Position numbers and translations under genes: made by a program. DNA of 47,096 bases. Origin: Photobacterium carnosum. Lineage in GTDB: Bacteria; Pseudomonadota; Gammaproteobacteria; Enterobacterales; Vibrionaceae. The stretch lies in contig NZ_NPIB01000033.1 in NCBI RefSeq assembly GCF_002849605.1, positions 1 to 47,096 on the forward strand, written 5' to 3'. Every line of letters starts with the position of its first letter. The first letter of the stretch is position 1. Below, piece by piece: positions 26,259 through 35,978 of this stretch. The notes beneath the pieces are model-generated. The model was not told the DNA's origin. It was given only the letters and a program-made list of their open reading frames with translations, and searched no databases.

Positions 26259-27614
26259 CTATCGCATCGTAACAAATTCTTCCGAACCTGTTGGGTGGAT
26301 AGCAACAACGCTATCGAAATCAGCTTTGGTTGCGCCCATCTTGATGGCAACACCAAAACCTTGAATCATTTCATCAACGGTATAGCCGATACCATGTAAA
26401 CCAACAACTTTTTCATCTGCACCCGCACAAACAAGTTTCATTTTGCATGGCTGGCGATGAGTCGTTATTGCGGTGTACATTGAGGTAAAGCCTGATTGAT
26501 AAACTTTGACGTTTTCTTCGCCATATTGATCAATCGCTTCTTGAGTTGTAAGGCCAATAGTACCAATTGGCGGGTGGCTAAATACCACTGTTGGTACCAG
26601 TTTGTAGTCCATTTTTGCTTCAGGCTTGTTGTTAAACAAACGCTCAGACAATTGACGACCGGCTTTAACAGCAATGGGTGTTAGTTCGATACCGCCTTCC
26701 ATGATGTCGCCAACACAATAAATGCCATCAATATTGGTTTGTTGGTATTGATCAACCTTGATGTAACCACGAGCGTTAGTTTCAACACCAGCAGCTTGAA
26801 GGTTGATTTTGTCCGTGGTTGGGTGACGACCAATCGCCCAAATCAATAAATCGGTGTTATGTGATTTACCGTCTTCAAAATGAAGTGTAATAGAACCATC
26901 GGCTTCTTTAACTACTTCTTTAGGAATTGAATGGGTGTGAAGGGTTGGGCCTTCTGCTGCCATTACTTCCACTAAAGTATCCACGATCATTGGATCGAAG
27001 CTACGCAATGGTGATTCTTTACGAACGAACAGATGGGTATCTGTGCCGAGAGCACTTAATACACCCGCGATTTCAACCGCGATATAACCAGCACCTACAA
27101 TCGCAGTACGCTTTGGTTGCTCAACAAGTTTAAAAAATCCGTTAGAGTCGATACCATGTTCAGCACCGGGTACATTTGGAATTGATGGCTCACCACCAAC
27201 TGCAATTAAAATATGATCAGCGGTGTAATGCTCACCGTTAACGGTAATAGTTTTTGCGTCAACAAAGGTCGCAAAACCATTAATTACTTCGACGTTATTA
27301 TTGCCAAGTACATTGTCGTAAGAAGCGTGAATACGGCTGATGTAAGCTTCACGGTTTTCAACCAGTTTAGCCCAGCTAAATTCTTTCACATCAACATTAA
27401 AGCCATAGTCTTTAGCGTAAAGGTGAATAGCTTCAGCGATTTGAGCACCGTGCCACATTACTTTCTTAGGTACACAACCGACGTTAACACAAGTGCCACC
27501 AAGTGCTTTTGCTTCAATGATTGCTACTTTAGCGCCATACATTGCTGCACGGTTTGCTGATGCAATACCACCGCTACCACCACCGATACAGATGTAATCA
27601 AAATGCTTCGCCAT
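26259..27614 (-). CDS. gor: Glutathione reductase
   Basis: This 451-residue flavoenzyme reduces glutathione disulfide with NADPH in the cytoplasm. The N-terminal FAD motif GGGSGG (11-16), redox-active Cys42 and Cys47 in [13 protein letters not shown], an NADPH-binding [13 protein letters not shown] motif and the C-terminal HPTGSEE active-site segment are all present and align with E. coli Gor (450 aa). The ATG at 27614 is supported by GGAG 7 bases upstream and by alignment; 13 further in-frame codons upstream are unlikely to be translated. It is in the conserved gor-rlmJ-prlC neighbourhood. Confidence 0.97.
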   Translation of the reverse strand: MAKHFDYICIGGGSGGIASANRAAMYGAKVAIIEAKALGGTCVNVGCVPKKVMWHGAQIAEAIHLYAKDYGFNVDVKEFSWAKLVENREAYISRIHASYDNVLGNNNVEVINGFATFVDAKTITVNGEHYTADHILIAVGGEPSIPNVPGAEHGIDSNGFFKLVEQPKRTAIVGAGYIAVEIAGVLSALGTDTHLFVRKESPLRSFDPMIVDTLVEVMAAEGPTLHTHSIPKEVVKEADGSITLHFEDGKSHNTDLLIWAIGRHPTTDKINLQAAGVETNARGYIKVDQYQQTNIDGIYCVGDIMEGGIELTPIAVKAGRQLSERLFNNKPEAKMDYKLVPTVVFSHPPIGTIGLTTQEAIDQYGEENVKVYQSGFTSMYTAITTHRQPCKMKLVCAGADEKVVGLHGIGYTVDEMIQGFGVAIKMGATKADFDSVVAIHPTGSEEFVTMR

Positions 27615-27759
27615 GACTTTACTCCAATAGATGTTATGAATATTCACTGTCACCTAGTGTAATCAAGATTGGGCTGAGTGACGAGGATTTAAAATCGGAA
27701 AAATAGATTAGTATGATGTTTTACCATCGAAAATGATGATTGTCACGAGGGAAATGTAA

Positions 27760-27781
27760 CAGCCACAAGTAAATGTGGCTG
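27760..27781 (-). terminator. Hairpin downstream of rlmJ
   Basis: An 8-bp stem CAGCCACA/TGTGGCTG, 31 bases past the rlmJ stop codon. The U tract on the leftward transcript is weak (TTACATTT), so its strength is uncertain. Confidence 0.55.
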
Positions 27782-27811
27782 CTTATTGAGTCGATAGATT
27801 ATCGCTGTTGT

Positions 27812-28651
27812 TTACTCAGGTACTATCCACTCGATTTTATGGTGACCATGATTTGGTGCTATCGCTTGTTGTAACCATGGCAGTATTTGCTGCATTTGGC
27901 TGGCTAGTTTCCATGGTGGATTAATCACAATCATGCCTGAAGCCGTCATACCACGTTCTTCAGTGTCCGGTTCTACACCCAGTTCAATTTGAAGAATATT
28001 GCGAATATTTAAGTCTTTTAAACCTTGAATCATATTATCAATTGTTTCGCGGTAAACCACCGGATACCAAATTGCATAGGTACCTGTCGCCCAACGTTGG
28101 TGGCTATGCTTAATTGCTTTGACCACATCTTGATATTCATGTTTAAGCTCATAAGGAGGATCAATAAGCACCATACCGCGGCGTTCTTTAGGCGGTAAGC
28201 TCGCTTTTAGACGCGCAAAAGCATCTTCTTGATACATCTTTACTTGGCGATCACCGCGGAATTCTTGTAATAATAATGGGAAATCACTTGGGTGCAACTC
28301 GGTTAACACCATTCGATCTTGTGCGCGGATTTGTGAACGAGCGACCTTGGGTGAACCTGGGTAATAACGCAGTTCGTCACCGTTGTTAAGGGCTTTGATC
28401 GTATCAATATAAGCAGCAATATCACTTGGTATATCGTCGCGTGACCAAATACGGGCGATACCTTGCTTAAACTCACCAGTTTTTTCGCTGCGCTCGTCTT
28501 GGAGATCGTAACGACCAACACCTGAGTGAGTATCGTGATACACGAATGGTTTATCTTTCTGCTTGAGTGCATCCAGAATTAAGCTTTGAACAATGTGTTT
28601 AACCACATCTGCGTGGTTGCCAGCATGAAAGCTGTGGCGATAACTCAGCAT
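27812..28651 (-). CDS. rlmJ: 23S rRNA (adenine2030-N6)-methyltransferase
   Basis: This 279-residue enzyme (E. coli RlmJ, formerly YhiR) adds a methyl group to N6 of A2030 in 23S rRNA. The N-terminus MLSYRHSFHAGNHADVVKH is characteristic. The catalytic motif DPPYEL, which flips and binds the adenine, and the late INPPW segment are present. The gene diverges from prlC and is upstream of gor on the same strand, as in E. coli. Confidence 0.96.
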   Translation of the reverse strand: MLSYRHSFHAGNHADVVKHIVQSLILDALKQKDKPFVYHDTHSGVGRYDLQDERSEKTGEFKQGIARIWSRDDIPSDIAAYIDTIKALNNGDELRYYPGSPKVARSQIRAQDRMVLTELHPSDFPLLLQEFRGDRQVKMYQEDAFARLKASLPPKERRGMVLIDPPYELKHEYQDVVKAIKHSHQRWATGTYAIWYPVVYRETIDNMIQGLKDLNIRNILQIELGVEPDTEERGMTASGMIVINPPWKLASQMQQILPWLQQAIAPNHGHHKIEWIVPE

Positions 28652-28864
28652 GAAATTAGTCTCTATCGGTATCTAAAGCAGGGATGCTAATGGCTATTAT
28701 CGTCAATTATTCATCAATATCCAACCATGACGCCAACCTTTGCTACTATCAGAATTAAGGAAATGCGTTATTTGGGTCTTTTTAGATTCTAAACTAAGCA
28801 AATGATTGAAATTTATCTATCACGGGCGCATGTTAATAATAAGATAAAAATAAAGGAAAAATGT

Positions 28865-30907
28865 ATGTCTAATCCATTGTTGACGATGACTGATTTACCA
28901 CCGTTTGCTCATATTAAGCCAGAACACATAAAACCTGCGATTGAACAAGCGATCACTGATTGTCGAAATAACGTTGAAGCTGTGTTATCTCAATTTCAGA
29001 TGCCGACATGGGATACGATTTGTCGTCCATTGGCTGAATTAGATGATCGTCTTGGACGTATTTGGTCACCAGTAGGGCATCTTAATGGGGTGAAAAATAG
29101 CCCTGAGTTACGCCAAGCGTATGAAAGTTGCTTACCGTTATTATCAGATTACGCGACGTGGGTTGGACAACATAAAGGCCTTTATGATGCGTATAAGATG
29201 ATTCAAGCTAGTGATGATTTTGCTGATTTAAGTCAAGCCCAACAAAAAGCAGTTACTGACGCCCTGAAAGAGTTTGAGCTTTCTGGTATTGGTTTACCTG
29301 TTGAGCAGCAACAACGTTTTGGTGAGATCAGTAAACGCTTATCCGAATTAGCCTCAACGTTTAGTAACAATGTACTCGATGCCACTATGGCGTGGAGCAA
29401 AGTGATCACTGATGTTGAGCAACTTCGCGGCCTACCAGAATCCGCATTGCAAGCAGCACAAGCGAATGCACAAGCTAAAGATGAGCAAGGCTATCTATTT
29501 ACGTTAGATATTCCTTCATACCTACCTGTGATGACGTACTGTAATAACCGCGAGTTACGCGCCGAAATGTATCAAGCATTTAGCACACGAGCGTCTGATC
29601 AAGGTCCAAATACGGGCGAGTTTGATAATACTGACATCATTGCTGAAAAACTAAAATTAAGTCATGAAGTTGCATTGTTATTAGGTTTTAGCAGCTACGG
29701 TGAGAAATCACTGGCAACTAAGATGGCACAATCGACTGACCAAGTGCTGGGCTTTTTAAATGACTTAGCTGATCGCGCCAAGCCACAAGGTGAGCGTGAA
29801 GTGGCTGAGTTGCGCGACTATGCGCGTAATGAATTTAAGGTTGAACAGCTTGAGCCGTGGGATTTTGCTTTTTATTCTGAAAAATTAAAGCAACATCGTT
29901 ACAGTATTTCTGATGAAGAATTACGACCATATTTCCCTGAACAAAAAGTGGTTGCGGGATTATTTGAAGTACTAAATCGTGTGTTTGGGCTTGAGATAAA
30001 ACAGCGCCATGGGGTGCAAGTGTGGCATGAATCGGTGACCTTCTATGACATCTTTGATGCTAAAGGTACGTTGCGTGGTAGTTTCTATTTAGATTTATAT
30101 GCCCGTGAACATAAACGTGGTGGCGCATGGATGGATGAGTGTATGGTTCGCCGTACTCGCATTGATGGTAGCCTGCAAACACCAGTGGCATATTTAACCT
30201 GTAACTTTAATCGTCCTGTTGGCGATCAACCTGCATTGTTTACGCATAACGAAGTTACAACCTTGTTCCATGAAACAGGGCATGGTATTCACCATATGCT
30301 AACCCAAATTGATGTGGCGGCGGTATCAGGTATTAATGGTGTGCCGTGGGATGCAGTGGAATTACCAAGTCAATTTTTAGAAAATTGGTGTTGGCAGGAA
30401 GAAGCGTTAGCGTTTATTTCTGGTCATTACCAAACAGGTGAACCATTGCCTAAAGCGATGCTAGATAAAATGCTAGCGGCTAAAAATTTCCAATCTGCGA
30501 TGTTTATTTTGCGTCAGCTTGAATTTGGTTTATTCGATTTCAGTTTATACACTAACTACGATCCACAAGTTGGTGCCCAAGTGTTAGAAACCTTGTTTGC
30601 AGTTAAAGACAAAGTATCTGTGGTGCCTAGTCCTGAGTGGGGTCGTTTCCCGCATAGCTTTAGTCATATTTTTGCAGGTGGTTATAGCGCAGGTTATTAC
30701 AGTTACTTGTGGGCAGAATTATTGTCAGCCGACGCATTCTCTCGTTTTGAAGAAGAAGGTATTTTTAATACTCAAACCGGTAGCGACTTCCTAACATGCA
30801 TATTAGAAAAAGGTGGTAGCGAAGAGCCAATGGAATTGTTTAAGCGTTTCCGTGGCCGTGAGCCACAACTTGATGCGATGTTGCGTCACAGTGGTATTAC
30901 AGGTTAA
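28865..30907 (+). CDS. prlC: Oligopeptidase A
   Basis: This 680-residue cytoplasmic M3 zinc metallopeptidase degrades signal-peptide fragments and other oligopeptides. The zinc site HETGH is at residues 469-473 and the distal glutamate lies in the following helix region (ELPSQFLENWCW). The length equals that of E. coli PrlC. I chose the ATG at 28865 because MSNPLLT aligns with the family start and AAGGA lies 7-8 bases upstream; an in-frame ATG at 28802 would add 21 unsupported residues. It is divergent from rlmJ. Confidence 0.97.
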   Translation: MSNPLLTMTDLPPFAHIKPEHIKPAIEQAITDCRNNVEAVLSQFQMPTWDTICRPLAELDDRLGRIWSPVGHLNGVKNSPELRQAYESCLPLLSDYATWVGQHKGLYDAYKMIQASDDFADLSQAQQKAVTDALKEFELSGIGLPVEQQQRFGEISKRLSELASTFSNNVLDATMAWSKVITDVEQLRGLPESALQAAQANAQAKDEQGYLFTLDIPSYLPVMTYCNNRELRAEMYQAFSTRASDQGPNTGEFDNTDIIAEKLKLSHEVALLLGFSSYGEKSLATKMAQSTDQVLGFLNDLADRAKPQGEREVAELRDYARNEFKVEQLEPWDFAFYSEKLKQHRYSISDEELRPYFPEQKVVAGLFEVLNRVFGLEIKQRHGVQVWHESVTFYDIFDAKGTLRGSFYLDLYAREHKRGGAWMDECMVRRTRIDGSLQTPVAYLTCNFNRPVGDQPALFTHNEVTTLFHETGHGIHHMLTQIDVAAVSGINGVPWDAVELPSQFLENWCWQEEALAFISGHYQTGEPLPKAMLDKMLAAKNFQSAMFILRQLEFGLFDFSLYTNYDPQVGAQVLETLFAVKDKVSVVPSPEWGRFPHSFSHIFAGGYSAGYYSYLWAELLSADAFSRFEEEGIFNTQTGSDFLTCILEKGGSEEPMELFKRFRGREPQLDAMLRHSGITG

Positions 30908-30936
30908 GACCAGCTAATCGTAAAGTAATAGCTAAT

Positions 30937-30964
30937 AAAAAAGGCTCCTTGGGGAGCCTTTTTT
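30937..30964. terminator. Bidirectional terminator between prlC and gppA
   Basis: A 10-bp perfect stem AAAAGGCTCC/GGAGCCTTTT with a TTGG loop is flanked by A on the left and T on the right. It serves prlC and probably gppA. Confidence 0.92.
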
Positions 30965-31013
30965 GATCATAGTGCTAAGAGGAAAATCCGCTTAACTAAA
31001 TTATTAAGTGCTA

Positions 31014-32504
31014 TCAGTCTTGTGCCGTTACTGTCATTGGCCAGCCCATATCTGTTTGGCGGGTGGCTTCTTGGGTAAGTTCACTACGAGTTAATGGATT
31101 ATTGATCAACCATTTTGCCGATAATAATAACGTCAATTTGTTGTCTTCCATGCGTAAGCTAAAGGGAGGCAAACAGTTTTGATCTCGGCGGTGGCATAAA
31201 ATAATCGCTAATCGCAGTAGACGTAGTAAACGAGCAGCACTTGGCGCCGATAACGCATGTTGCTCTGGTAAGCTGGTTAATGGGCCGTTATGGCGGCGCA
31301 ATAGCTCAGCAATAAGATTTTTTTGAGCGCGAGTAAAGCCCGGTAAGTCCATGTGCTTAATTAAATAAGCCGCATGTTCACCACTTTTTTTAAATTCAAT
31401 GCTAGCACCAATTTCATGTAATTTGGCCGCCGCTTGAAGCAAGTTTTCAGCTGGTGGCTCCAATTGCCAACTTGGGCATTGGGCTAATAACGCTAACGCC
31501 ATATCACTGACGTTATCGGCATGGGTATGATCTAATTGAAACCGTTGTTGCATGCTCATAATAGTACGAGAGCACACATCGTGATGACGCATTTGATCCA
31601 TCATTTCATAAATCAAGCCTTCACGTAGCGCACCGCCAGCAAGGGTCATAGATTCAATCTCCAATGATTCAAACAGCGCAATTAGTATCGATAATCCACT
31701 AGGGAAAACCAGTGCACGCTCTAATGTCAACCCTTCAATATCAAGGTCTTCTAAGCGTTCATATTGCATTGCTTGGCGTTGAAGGCGCTTAAGTTTTGGC
31801 AGAGTGATAATCTCATCCATGCCTTGTGCTAGCATAATTTCTTGTAATGCTTGCACGGTGCCGCTAGCGCCAACACAGGTTTCCCAACCTTGGTGGGTGT
31901 AACGTTCAATAATGGTTTCAATCGCTTCTTTAGCACCGTTAATGGCAGCATCAAAGTTGACCGAGGTTAGGTAGCGATCTTTAAAATACCGCTCTAGCCA
32001 AGTGACACAACCAATTTTTAGGCTCGTCAGGGCGCTGGCATCAAAACCTTCACCAATAATGACTTCGGTACTGGCACCACCAATATCGACCACCAAGCGT
32101 TTATCACTGCCACCCGAGGTATGTGCTACCCCTTGATAGATAATACGTGCTTCTTCTTTACCCGCAATCACACTCACTGGATACCCAAGTATACTGTGAG
32201 CTTGGGAAAGAAATTCGTTAGCATTGACCGCTGTGCGCAAGGCGGCTGTGCCGACAATGCGAATATGATCAGGTTTAATATCCTGTAAACGCTCGGCAAA
32301 TATTGCCAAACAGTCAAGACCCCGTTGAATGGCATCTTGGCTGAGTTCGTTTTGATTATTCAAACCCGCAGCTAAACGTACTTTTCGTTTAATTTTAGCT
32401 AGCGTTTGAACACTGCCATTGACTTCACGAACAACCCACATATGAAAACTGTTCGAACCTAGATCAATAGCGGCATAAAGCGGTGATACTGAATTTCTTT
32501 CCAT
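31014..32504 (-). CDS. gppA: Guanosine-5'-triphosphate,3'-diphosphate pyrophosphatase / exopolyphosphatase
   Basis: This 496-residue Ppx/GppA protein has an actin-like ATPase fold: phosphate-1 motif [14 protein letters not shown] (near residue 11), phosphate-2 motif [11 protein letters not shown] (near 143) and a C-terminal HD-like helical domain. GppA converts pppGpp to ppGpp in the stringent response and cleaves polyphosphate. It lies 19 bases downstream of rhlB on the same strand, the E. coli rhlB-gppA order, which favours gppA over ppx. Confidence 0.95.
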   Translation of the reverse strand: MERNSVSPLYAAIDLGSNSFHMWVVREVNGSVQTLAKIKRKVRLAAGLNNQNELSQDAIQRGLDCLAIFAERLQDIKPDHIRIVGTAALRTAVNANEFLSQAHSILGYPVSVIAGKEEARIIYQGVAHTSGGSDKRLVVDIGGASTEVIIGEGFDASALTSLKIGCVTWLERYFKDRYLTSVNFDAAINGAKEAIETIIERYTHQGWETCVGASGTVQALQEIMLAQGMDEIITLPKLKRLQRQAMQYERLEDLDIEGLTLERALVFPSGLSILIALFESLEIESMTLAGGALREGLIYEMMDQMRHHDVCSRTIMSMQQRFQLDHTHADNVSDMALALLAQCPSWQLEPPAENLLQAAAKLHEIGASIEFKKSGEHAAYLIKHMDLPGFTRAQKNLIAELLRRHNGPLTSLPEQHALSAPSAARLLRLLRLAIILCHRRDQNCLPPFSLRMEDNKLTLLLSAKWLINNPLTRSELTQEATRQTDMGWPMTVTAQD

Positions 32505-32523
32505 AGAGATACTTTAACTTATT

Positions 32524-33840
32524 TTATGCTGGTTTGTTTTGTGGCGGACGACGGCGATTATTTCGCTGACGAGATTGCCCTTGGCCCTGGCCTTGACCTT
32601 GACGCTGGTTATTACGACGACCACCTTGACGAGGAGTACGCTGTAAGCGAATCGGCGCAGGTAAATCATCTAAAAGTGCTTCAGAGTCATACTTTGATTG
32701 TGGAATACCATGCTCAATGTAAGCCTCAATCGCTGTCAAGTTAATCGCGTATTCTTCACAAGCAAAACTAATGGAGTTACCGCTTTCACCTGCACGACCA
32801 GTACGGCCAATACGGTGAACATAATCTTCTGCATCATCAGGAAGATCGTAGTTAAATACGTGCGTAACCATTGGGATATGTAAACCACGAGCAGCAACAT
32901 CAGTAGCTACTAGGATATCAAGATCACCTTTAGTGAATTCTTCTAGAATACGTTCACGTTTTTTCTGTGGTACATCACCATTGAGTAGACCAACGCGATG
33001 ACCATCAGCGGCTAAATGCCCCCAAACATCTTCACAACGATGCTTAGTGTTAGCGAAAATAATCGCACGATCTGGCCATTCTTCTTCAATTAACGTTTGT
33101 AATAAACGCATTTTTTCTTGGTTTGATGGATAGAACAACTCTTCTTGAATGAGATGGCCTGTTTTTTGTGAAGGTTCAACCACAACACTTTCTGGGCTAT
33201 TCATGTGCTCAAATGCAAGTTCTTTAACGCGGTATGATAACGTTGCTGAGAACAGCATGTTTAAACGCGCTTTAGGTTCAGGCATGCGGCGGAACAAGAA
33301 ACGGATATCTTTAATAAAACCTAAATCGAACATACGATCGGCTTCATCCAATACCACCACTTGAATGCTGGCAAGGTCGATAACACGCTGCTTATAAAAG
33401 TCGATAATACGGCCACAAGTACCGATTAAAAGATCAACGCCTTCGTCAAACACTTGTTTTTGTTTTTCATAAGGTTCACCGCCGTAAGCAAGGCCAGCTT
33501 TAAGGCCAGTGCTTGCAAGTAGCGATGACGCATCATTGAAAATTTGGATCGCCAACTCACGTGTTGGCGCCATAATGATCGCCCGCGGTTGATTGGTTTT
33601 ACGCTCTGCTGGTGCAGGTGTCTCCAATAGATAGTTAAAAGTAGCGGTCAGAAAGGCAAGGGTTTTACCCGTACCTGTTTGAGCCTGTCCCGCGATATCA
33701 TGGCCAGTGAGCACAACTGGCAATGCCAAGGCCTGGATCGGGGTACAATAATGAAACCCTTTCTCTTCCAATCCTTTTAGCACTAGAGGGTTTAACCCTA
33801 GTTCGGCAAATTTCTGCTCTGTGATATGTGTCGTTTTCAT
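32524..33840 (-). CDS. rhlB: ATP-dependent RNA helicase RhlB
   Basis: This 438-residue DEAD-box helicase unwinds structured RNA for the RNase E degradosome. Motifs in order are the Q-motif [13 protein letters not shown], Walker [19 protein letters not shown] ([14 protein letters not shown]), SAT, ARGLHIP and [10 protein letters not shown]. The C-terminal tail is basic and Gln/Gly/Arg-rich with QGQGQGQGQ, as in other RhlB proteins. It is divergent from trxA and upstream of gppA, the E. coli order. Confidence 0.97.
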   Translation of the reverse strand: MKTTHITEQKFAELGLNPLVLKGLEEKGFHYCTPIQALALPVVLTGHDIAGQAQTGTGKTLAFLTATFNYLLETPAPAERKTNQPRAIIMAPTRELAIQIFNDASSLLASTGLKAGLAYGGEPYEKQKQVFDEGVDLLIGTCGRIIDFYKQRVIDLASIQVVVLDEADRMFDLGFIKDIRFLFRRMPEPKARLNMLFSATLSYRVKELAFEHMNSPESVVVEPSQKTGHLIQEELFYPSNQEKMRLLQTLIEEEWPDRAIIFANTKHRCEDVWGHLAADGHRVGLLNGDVPQKKRERILEEFTKGDLDILVATDVAARGLHIPMVTHVFNYDLPDDAEDYVHRIGRTGRAGESGNSISFACEEYAINLTAIEAYIEHGIPQSKYDSEALLDDLPAPIRLQRTPRQGGRRNNQRQGQGQGQGQSRQRNNRRRPPQNKPA

Positions 33841-33867
33841 TACTATAGAATATCAGCTTAGGGTTGC

Positions 33868-33882
33868 AATACGAAACGTATT
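33868..33882. promoter_or_regulatory. Short dyad in the rhlB-trxA divergent region
   Basis: AATACG-AAA-CGTATT is a perfect 15-bp dyad between the two divergent starts. Its role is unknown and a chance occurrence is possible. Confidence 0.3.
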
Positions 33883-33952
33883 CCATTCAAATAGGATAAC
33901 GATTTGCTGGTTAATTCAATATCAGCTAACAAAATCACTGTTGGAGTGGAAG

Positions 33953-34279
33953 ATGAGCGATAAGATTGTGCAGCTTACCGATGAAAGTTTTGATACTGAT
34001 GTTGTCAATGCTGCGGGCCCGGTACTGGTTGATTTTTGGGCTGAATGGTGTGGTCCATGTAAAATGATTGCCCCGATTCTTGATGAAATCGCTGATGAAT
34101 ACGAAGGCAAATTAACGATTGGTAAATTAAATATCGACCAAAATGCGGCAACACCGCCAAAGTTTGGTATTCGTGGTATTCCAACGTTATTACTGTTTAA
34201 AGATGGCGCAGTGGCAGCAACTAAAGTTGGCGCGTTATCAAAAACTCAACTGAAAGAGTTCCTTGAAGCGAACTTATAA
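33953..34279 (+). CDS. trxA: Thioredoxin 1
   Basis: This 108-residue cytoplasmic disulfide reductase has the active site WCGPC (Cys33/Cys36), the cis-proline loop GIRGIPT and an almost unchanged E. coli sequence. I chose the ATG at 33953 ([13 protein letters not shown]), preceded by GGAG and matching the E. coli length; 44 upstream in-frame codons are not part of the protein. It is divergent from rhlB and upstream of rho, the E. coli order. Confidence 0.98.
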   Translation: MSDKIVQLTDESFDTDVVNAAGPVLVDFWAEWCGPCKMIAPILDEIADEYEGKLTIGKLNIDQNAATPPKFGIRGIPTLLLFKDGAVAATKVGALSKTQLKEFLEANL

Positions 34280-34289
34280 GTGATATAAT

Positions 34290-34344
34290 ACCAGCCATGC
34301 ACAATTTCTAAGTTGTGCATGGTTGGTCTAGCGACTATGCTAGA
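34290..34344 (+). other. Two consecutive hairpins between trxA and rho
   Basis: A 15-bp stem (34290-34304 with 34313-34327, one G-T pair) is followed directly by a 6-bp stem TCTAGC/GCTAGA (34327-34344). Neither has a U tract, so the first may be an mRNA-end stabiliser or weak terminator for trxA. The presumed rho promoter overlaps this element. Confidence 0.55.
34313..34341 (+). promoter_or_regulatory. Probable rho promoter
   Basis: TTGTGC (34313-34318) and TATGCT (34336-34341) are separated by 17 bp. A start near 34348 would give a leader of about 130 nt, consistent with the long autoregulated leader of E. coli rho. Confidence 0.5.
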
Positions 34345-34370
34345 CTGGTAGAACATTTAGTGTTAACGTA

Positions 34371-34442
34371 ATGCACAGAAATTGCATTTCCGTTCAATTC
34401 TTGACCAAACCCTATTGGTCATCCTTATCTCAACTAATATAG
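34371..34442 (+). CDS. Possible rho leader peptide (23 codons)
   Basis: An open frame [20 protein letters not shown] plus QLI and a stop lies between the presumed promoter and rho. E. coli has a 33-residue rhoL at this position, but there is no clear sequence similarity and no good ribosome binding site. It may be a chance frame. Confidence 0.25.
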   Translation: MHRNCISVQFLTKPYWSSLSQLI

Positions 34443-34476
34443 AACCCCGATTTTGACAGACAAGAAACCCACCACT

Positions 34477-35742
34477 ATGAATCTTACAGAACTCAAGAGC
34501 CAACCTATTCCTAAGTTGGTATCACTTAGCGAAAGTTTAGGATTGGAAAACCTGGCCCGCTTACGTAAGCAGGACATCATCTTCTCCATTCTTAAGCAAC
34601 ACGCGAAGAGTGGTGAGGATATTTTTGGCGACGGTGTTCTAGAGATTTTGCAAGATGGCTTCGGCTTTCTGCGTAGCGCAGACAGTTCTTACCTTGCAGG
34701 CCCTGATGATATTTATGTATCACCAAGCCAAATTCGCCGTTTTAACCTTCGTACTGGCGACACCATTGCCGGAAAGATTCGTCCACCGAAAGACGGTGAA
34801 CGTTACTTTGCTCTATTAAAAGTTAACGAAGTAAACTACGACAAACCTGACAACGCTCGCAATAAAATCCTTTTTGAAAACCTTACTCCACTACACGCAA
34901 ACGATCGTATGCGTATGGAACGTGGTAATGGTTCAACAGAAGATATTACAGCGCGTGTTCTAGATTTAGCCTCTCCAATCGGTAAAGGCCAACGTGGTTT
35001 GATTGTTGCACCGCCAAAAGCCGGTAAAACAATGTTACTGCAAAATATCGCTCAAAGTATTTCTCACAACCACCCAGAATGTGTGTTGATGGTATTGCTT
35101 ATCGATGAGCGTCCGGAAGAAGTAACTGAGATGCTACGTCTTGTAAAAGGCGAAGTCATTGCATCAACGTTTGATGAACCAGCTTCACGTCACGTACAAG
35201 TGGCAGAAATGGTTATCGAAAAAGCAAAACGTTTGGTTGAACATAAGAAAGATGTTGTTATCTTACTTGACTCAATTACTCGTCTAGCGCGTGCTTACAA
35301 CACCGTTATTCCTTCTTCAGGTAAAGTATTAACAGGTGGTGTGGATGCTAACGCTCTTCACCGTCCTAAGCGCTTCTTTGGTGCGGCACGTAATGTCGAA
35401 GAAGGCGGTAGTTTAACTATCATCGCAACAGCGCTAGTGGATACTGGCTCTAAAATGGATGAAGTTATCTACGAAGAATTTAAAGGTACAGGTAACATGG
35501 AACTGCATCTTTCTCGCAAAATTGCTGAGAAACGTATTTTCCCTGCGATTGACATTAATCGTTCTGGTACCCGTCGTGAAGAGTTATTGGCGAAAGCTGA
35601 TGAGCTACAGAAAATGTGGATCCTGCGTAAGATCGTTCACCCAATGAGTGAATCTGACAGCATGGAATTCTTGATCGACAAACTATCAATGACCAAAACT
35701 AATGAAGAGTTCTTTGACGCAATGCGTCGTCAGAAATCATAA
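34477..35742 (+). CDS. rho: Transcription termination factor Rho
   Basis: This 421-residue hexameric RNA-dependent ATPase releases RNA polymerase at Rho-dependent sites. It has the N-terminal helical domain ([10 protein letters not shown]), the RNA-binding cold-shock-like domain with GFGFLR, Walker A PPKAGKTM, the Q-loop region and the R-loop (SSGKVLTGG). Identity with E. coli Rho is very high. I chose the ATG at 34477 by alignment; an in-frame TTG at 34453 would add 8 residues. The ribosome binding site is poor, as often seen for this autoregulated gene. Confidence 0.98.
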   Translation: MNLTELKSQPIPKLVSLSESLGLENLARLRKQDIIFSILKQHAKSGEDIFGDGVLEILQDGFGFLRSADSSYLAGPDDIYVSPSQIRRFNLRTGDTIAGKIRPPKDGERYFALLKVNEVNYDKPDNARNKILFENLTPLHANDRMRMERGNGSTEDITARVLDLASPIGKGQRGLIVAPPKAGKTMLLQNIAQSISHNHPECVLMVLLIDERPEEVTEMLRLVKGEVIASTFDEPASRHVQVAEMVIEKAKRLVEHKKDVVILLDSITRLARAYNTVIPSSGKVLTGGVDANALHRPKRFFGAARNVEEGGSLTIIATALVDTGSKMDEVIYEEFKGTGNMELHLSRKIAEKRIFPAIDINRSGTRREELLAKADELQKMWILRKIVHPMSESDSMEFLIDKLSMTKTNEEFFDAMRRQKS

Positions 35743-35765
35743 TTCATTTAAGCAGTTATTGAATT

Positions 35766-35795
35766 AAAAGCGCTACCTTAGGGTGGCGCTTTTTT
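35766..35795 (+). terminator. Terminator of rho
   Basis: An 11-bp stem AAAGCGCTACC/GGTGGCGCTTT (one T-G pair) with a TTAG loop and six T. Confidence 0.92.
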
Positions 35796-35978
35796 ATGGC
35801 TAAATTTTAAATAATGCTCTTATGATTATGGCTTAACCCACAGAATATAAAAGGGTATTTTCTTTTTGTGGGCGACGGGTGTTTTCCATCTCACAACTGG
35901 TTATACTAGCAAAAATCATTCTCATTAAGTTAATGTCAGCAATGCTGGTTTGACTTTGTTTAGCTACAGGTAGTCGCT

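Noticed and set aside
26465..26674. 69-codon frame within gor
   Set aside because: It is an alternate frame of the glutathione reductase gene with no independent support.
33821..33952. Longer thioredoxin with 44 extra N-terminal residues
   Set aside because: The ATG at 33953 has a good ribosome binding site and matches the invariant start of TrxA.
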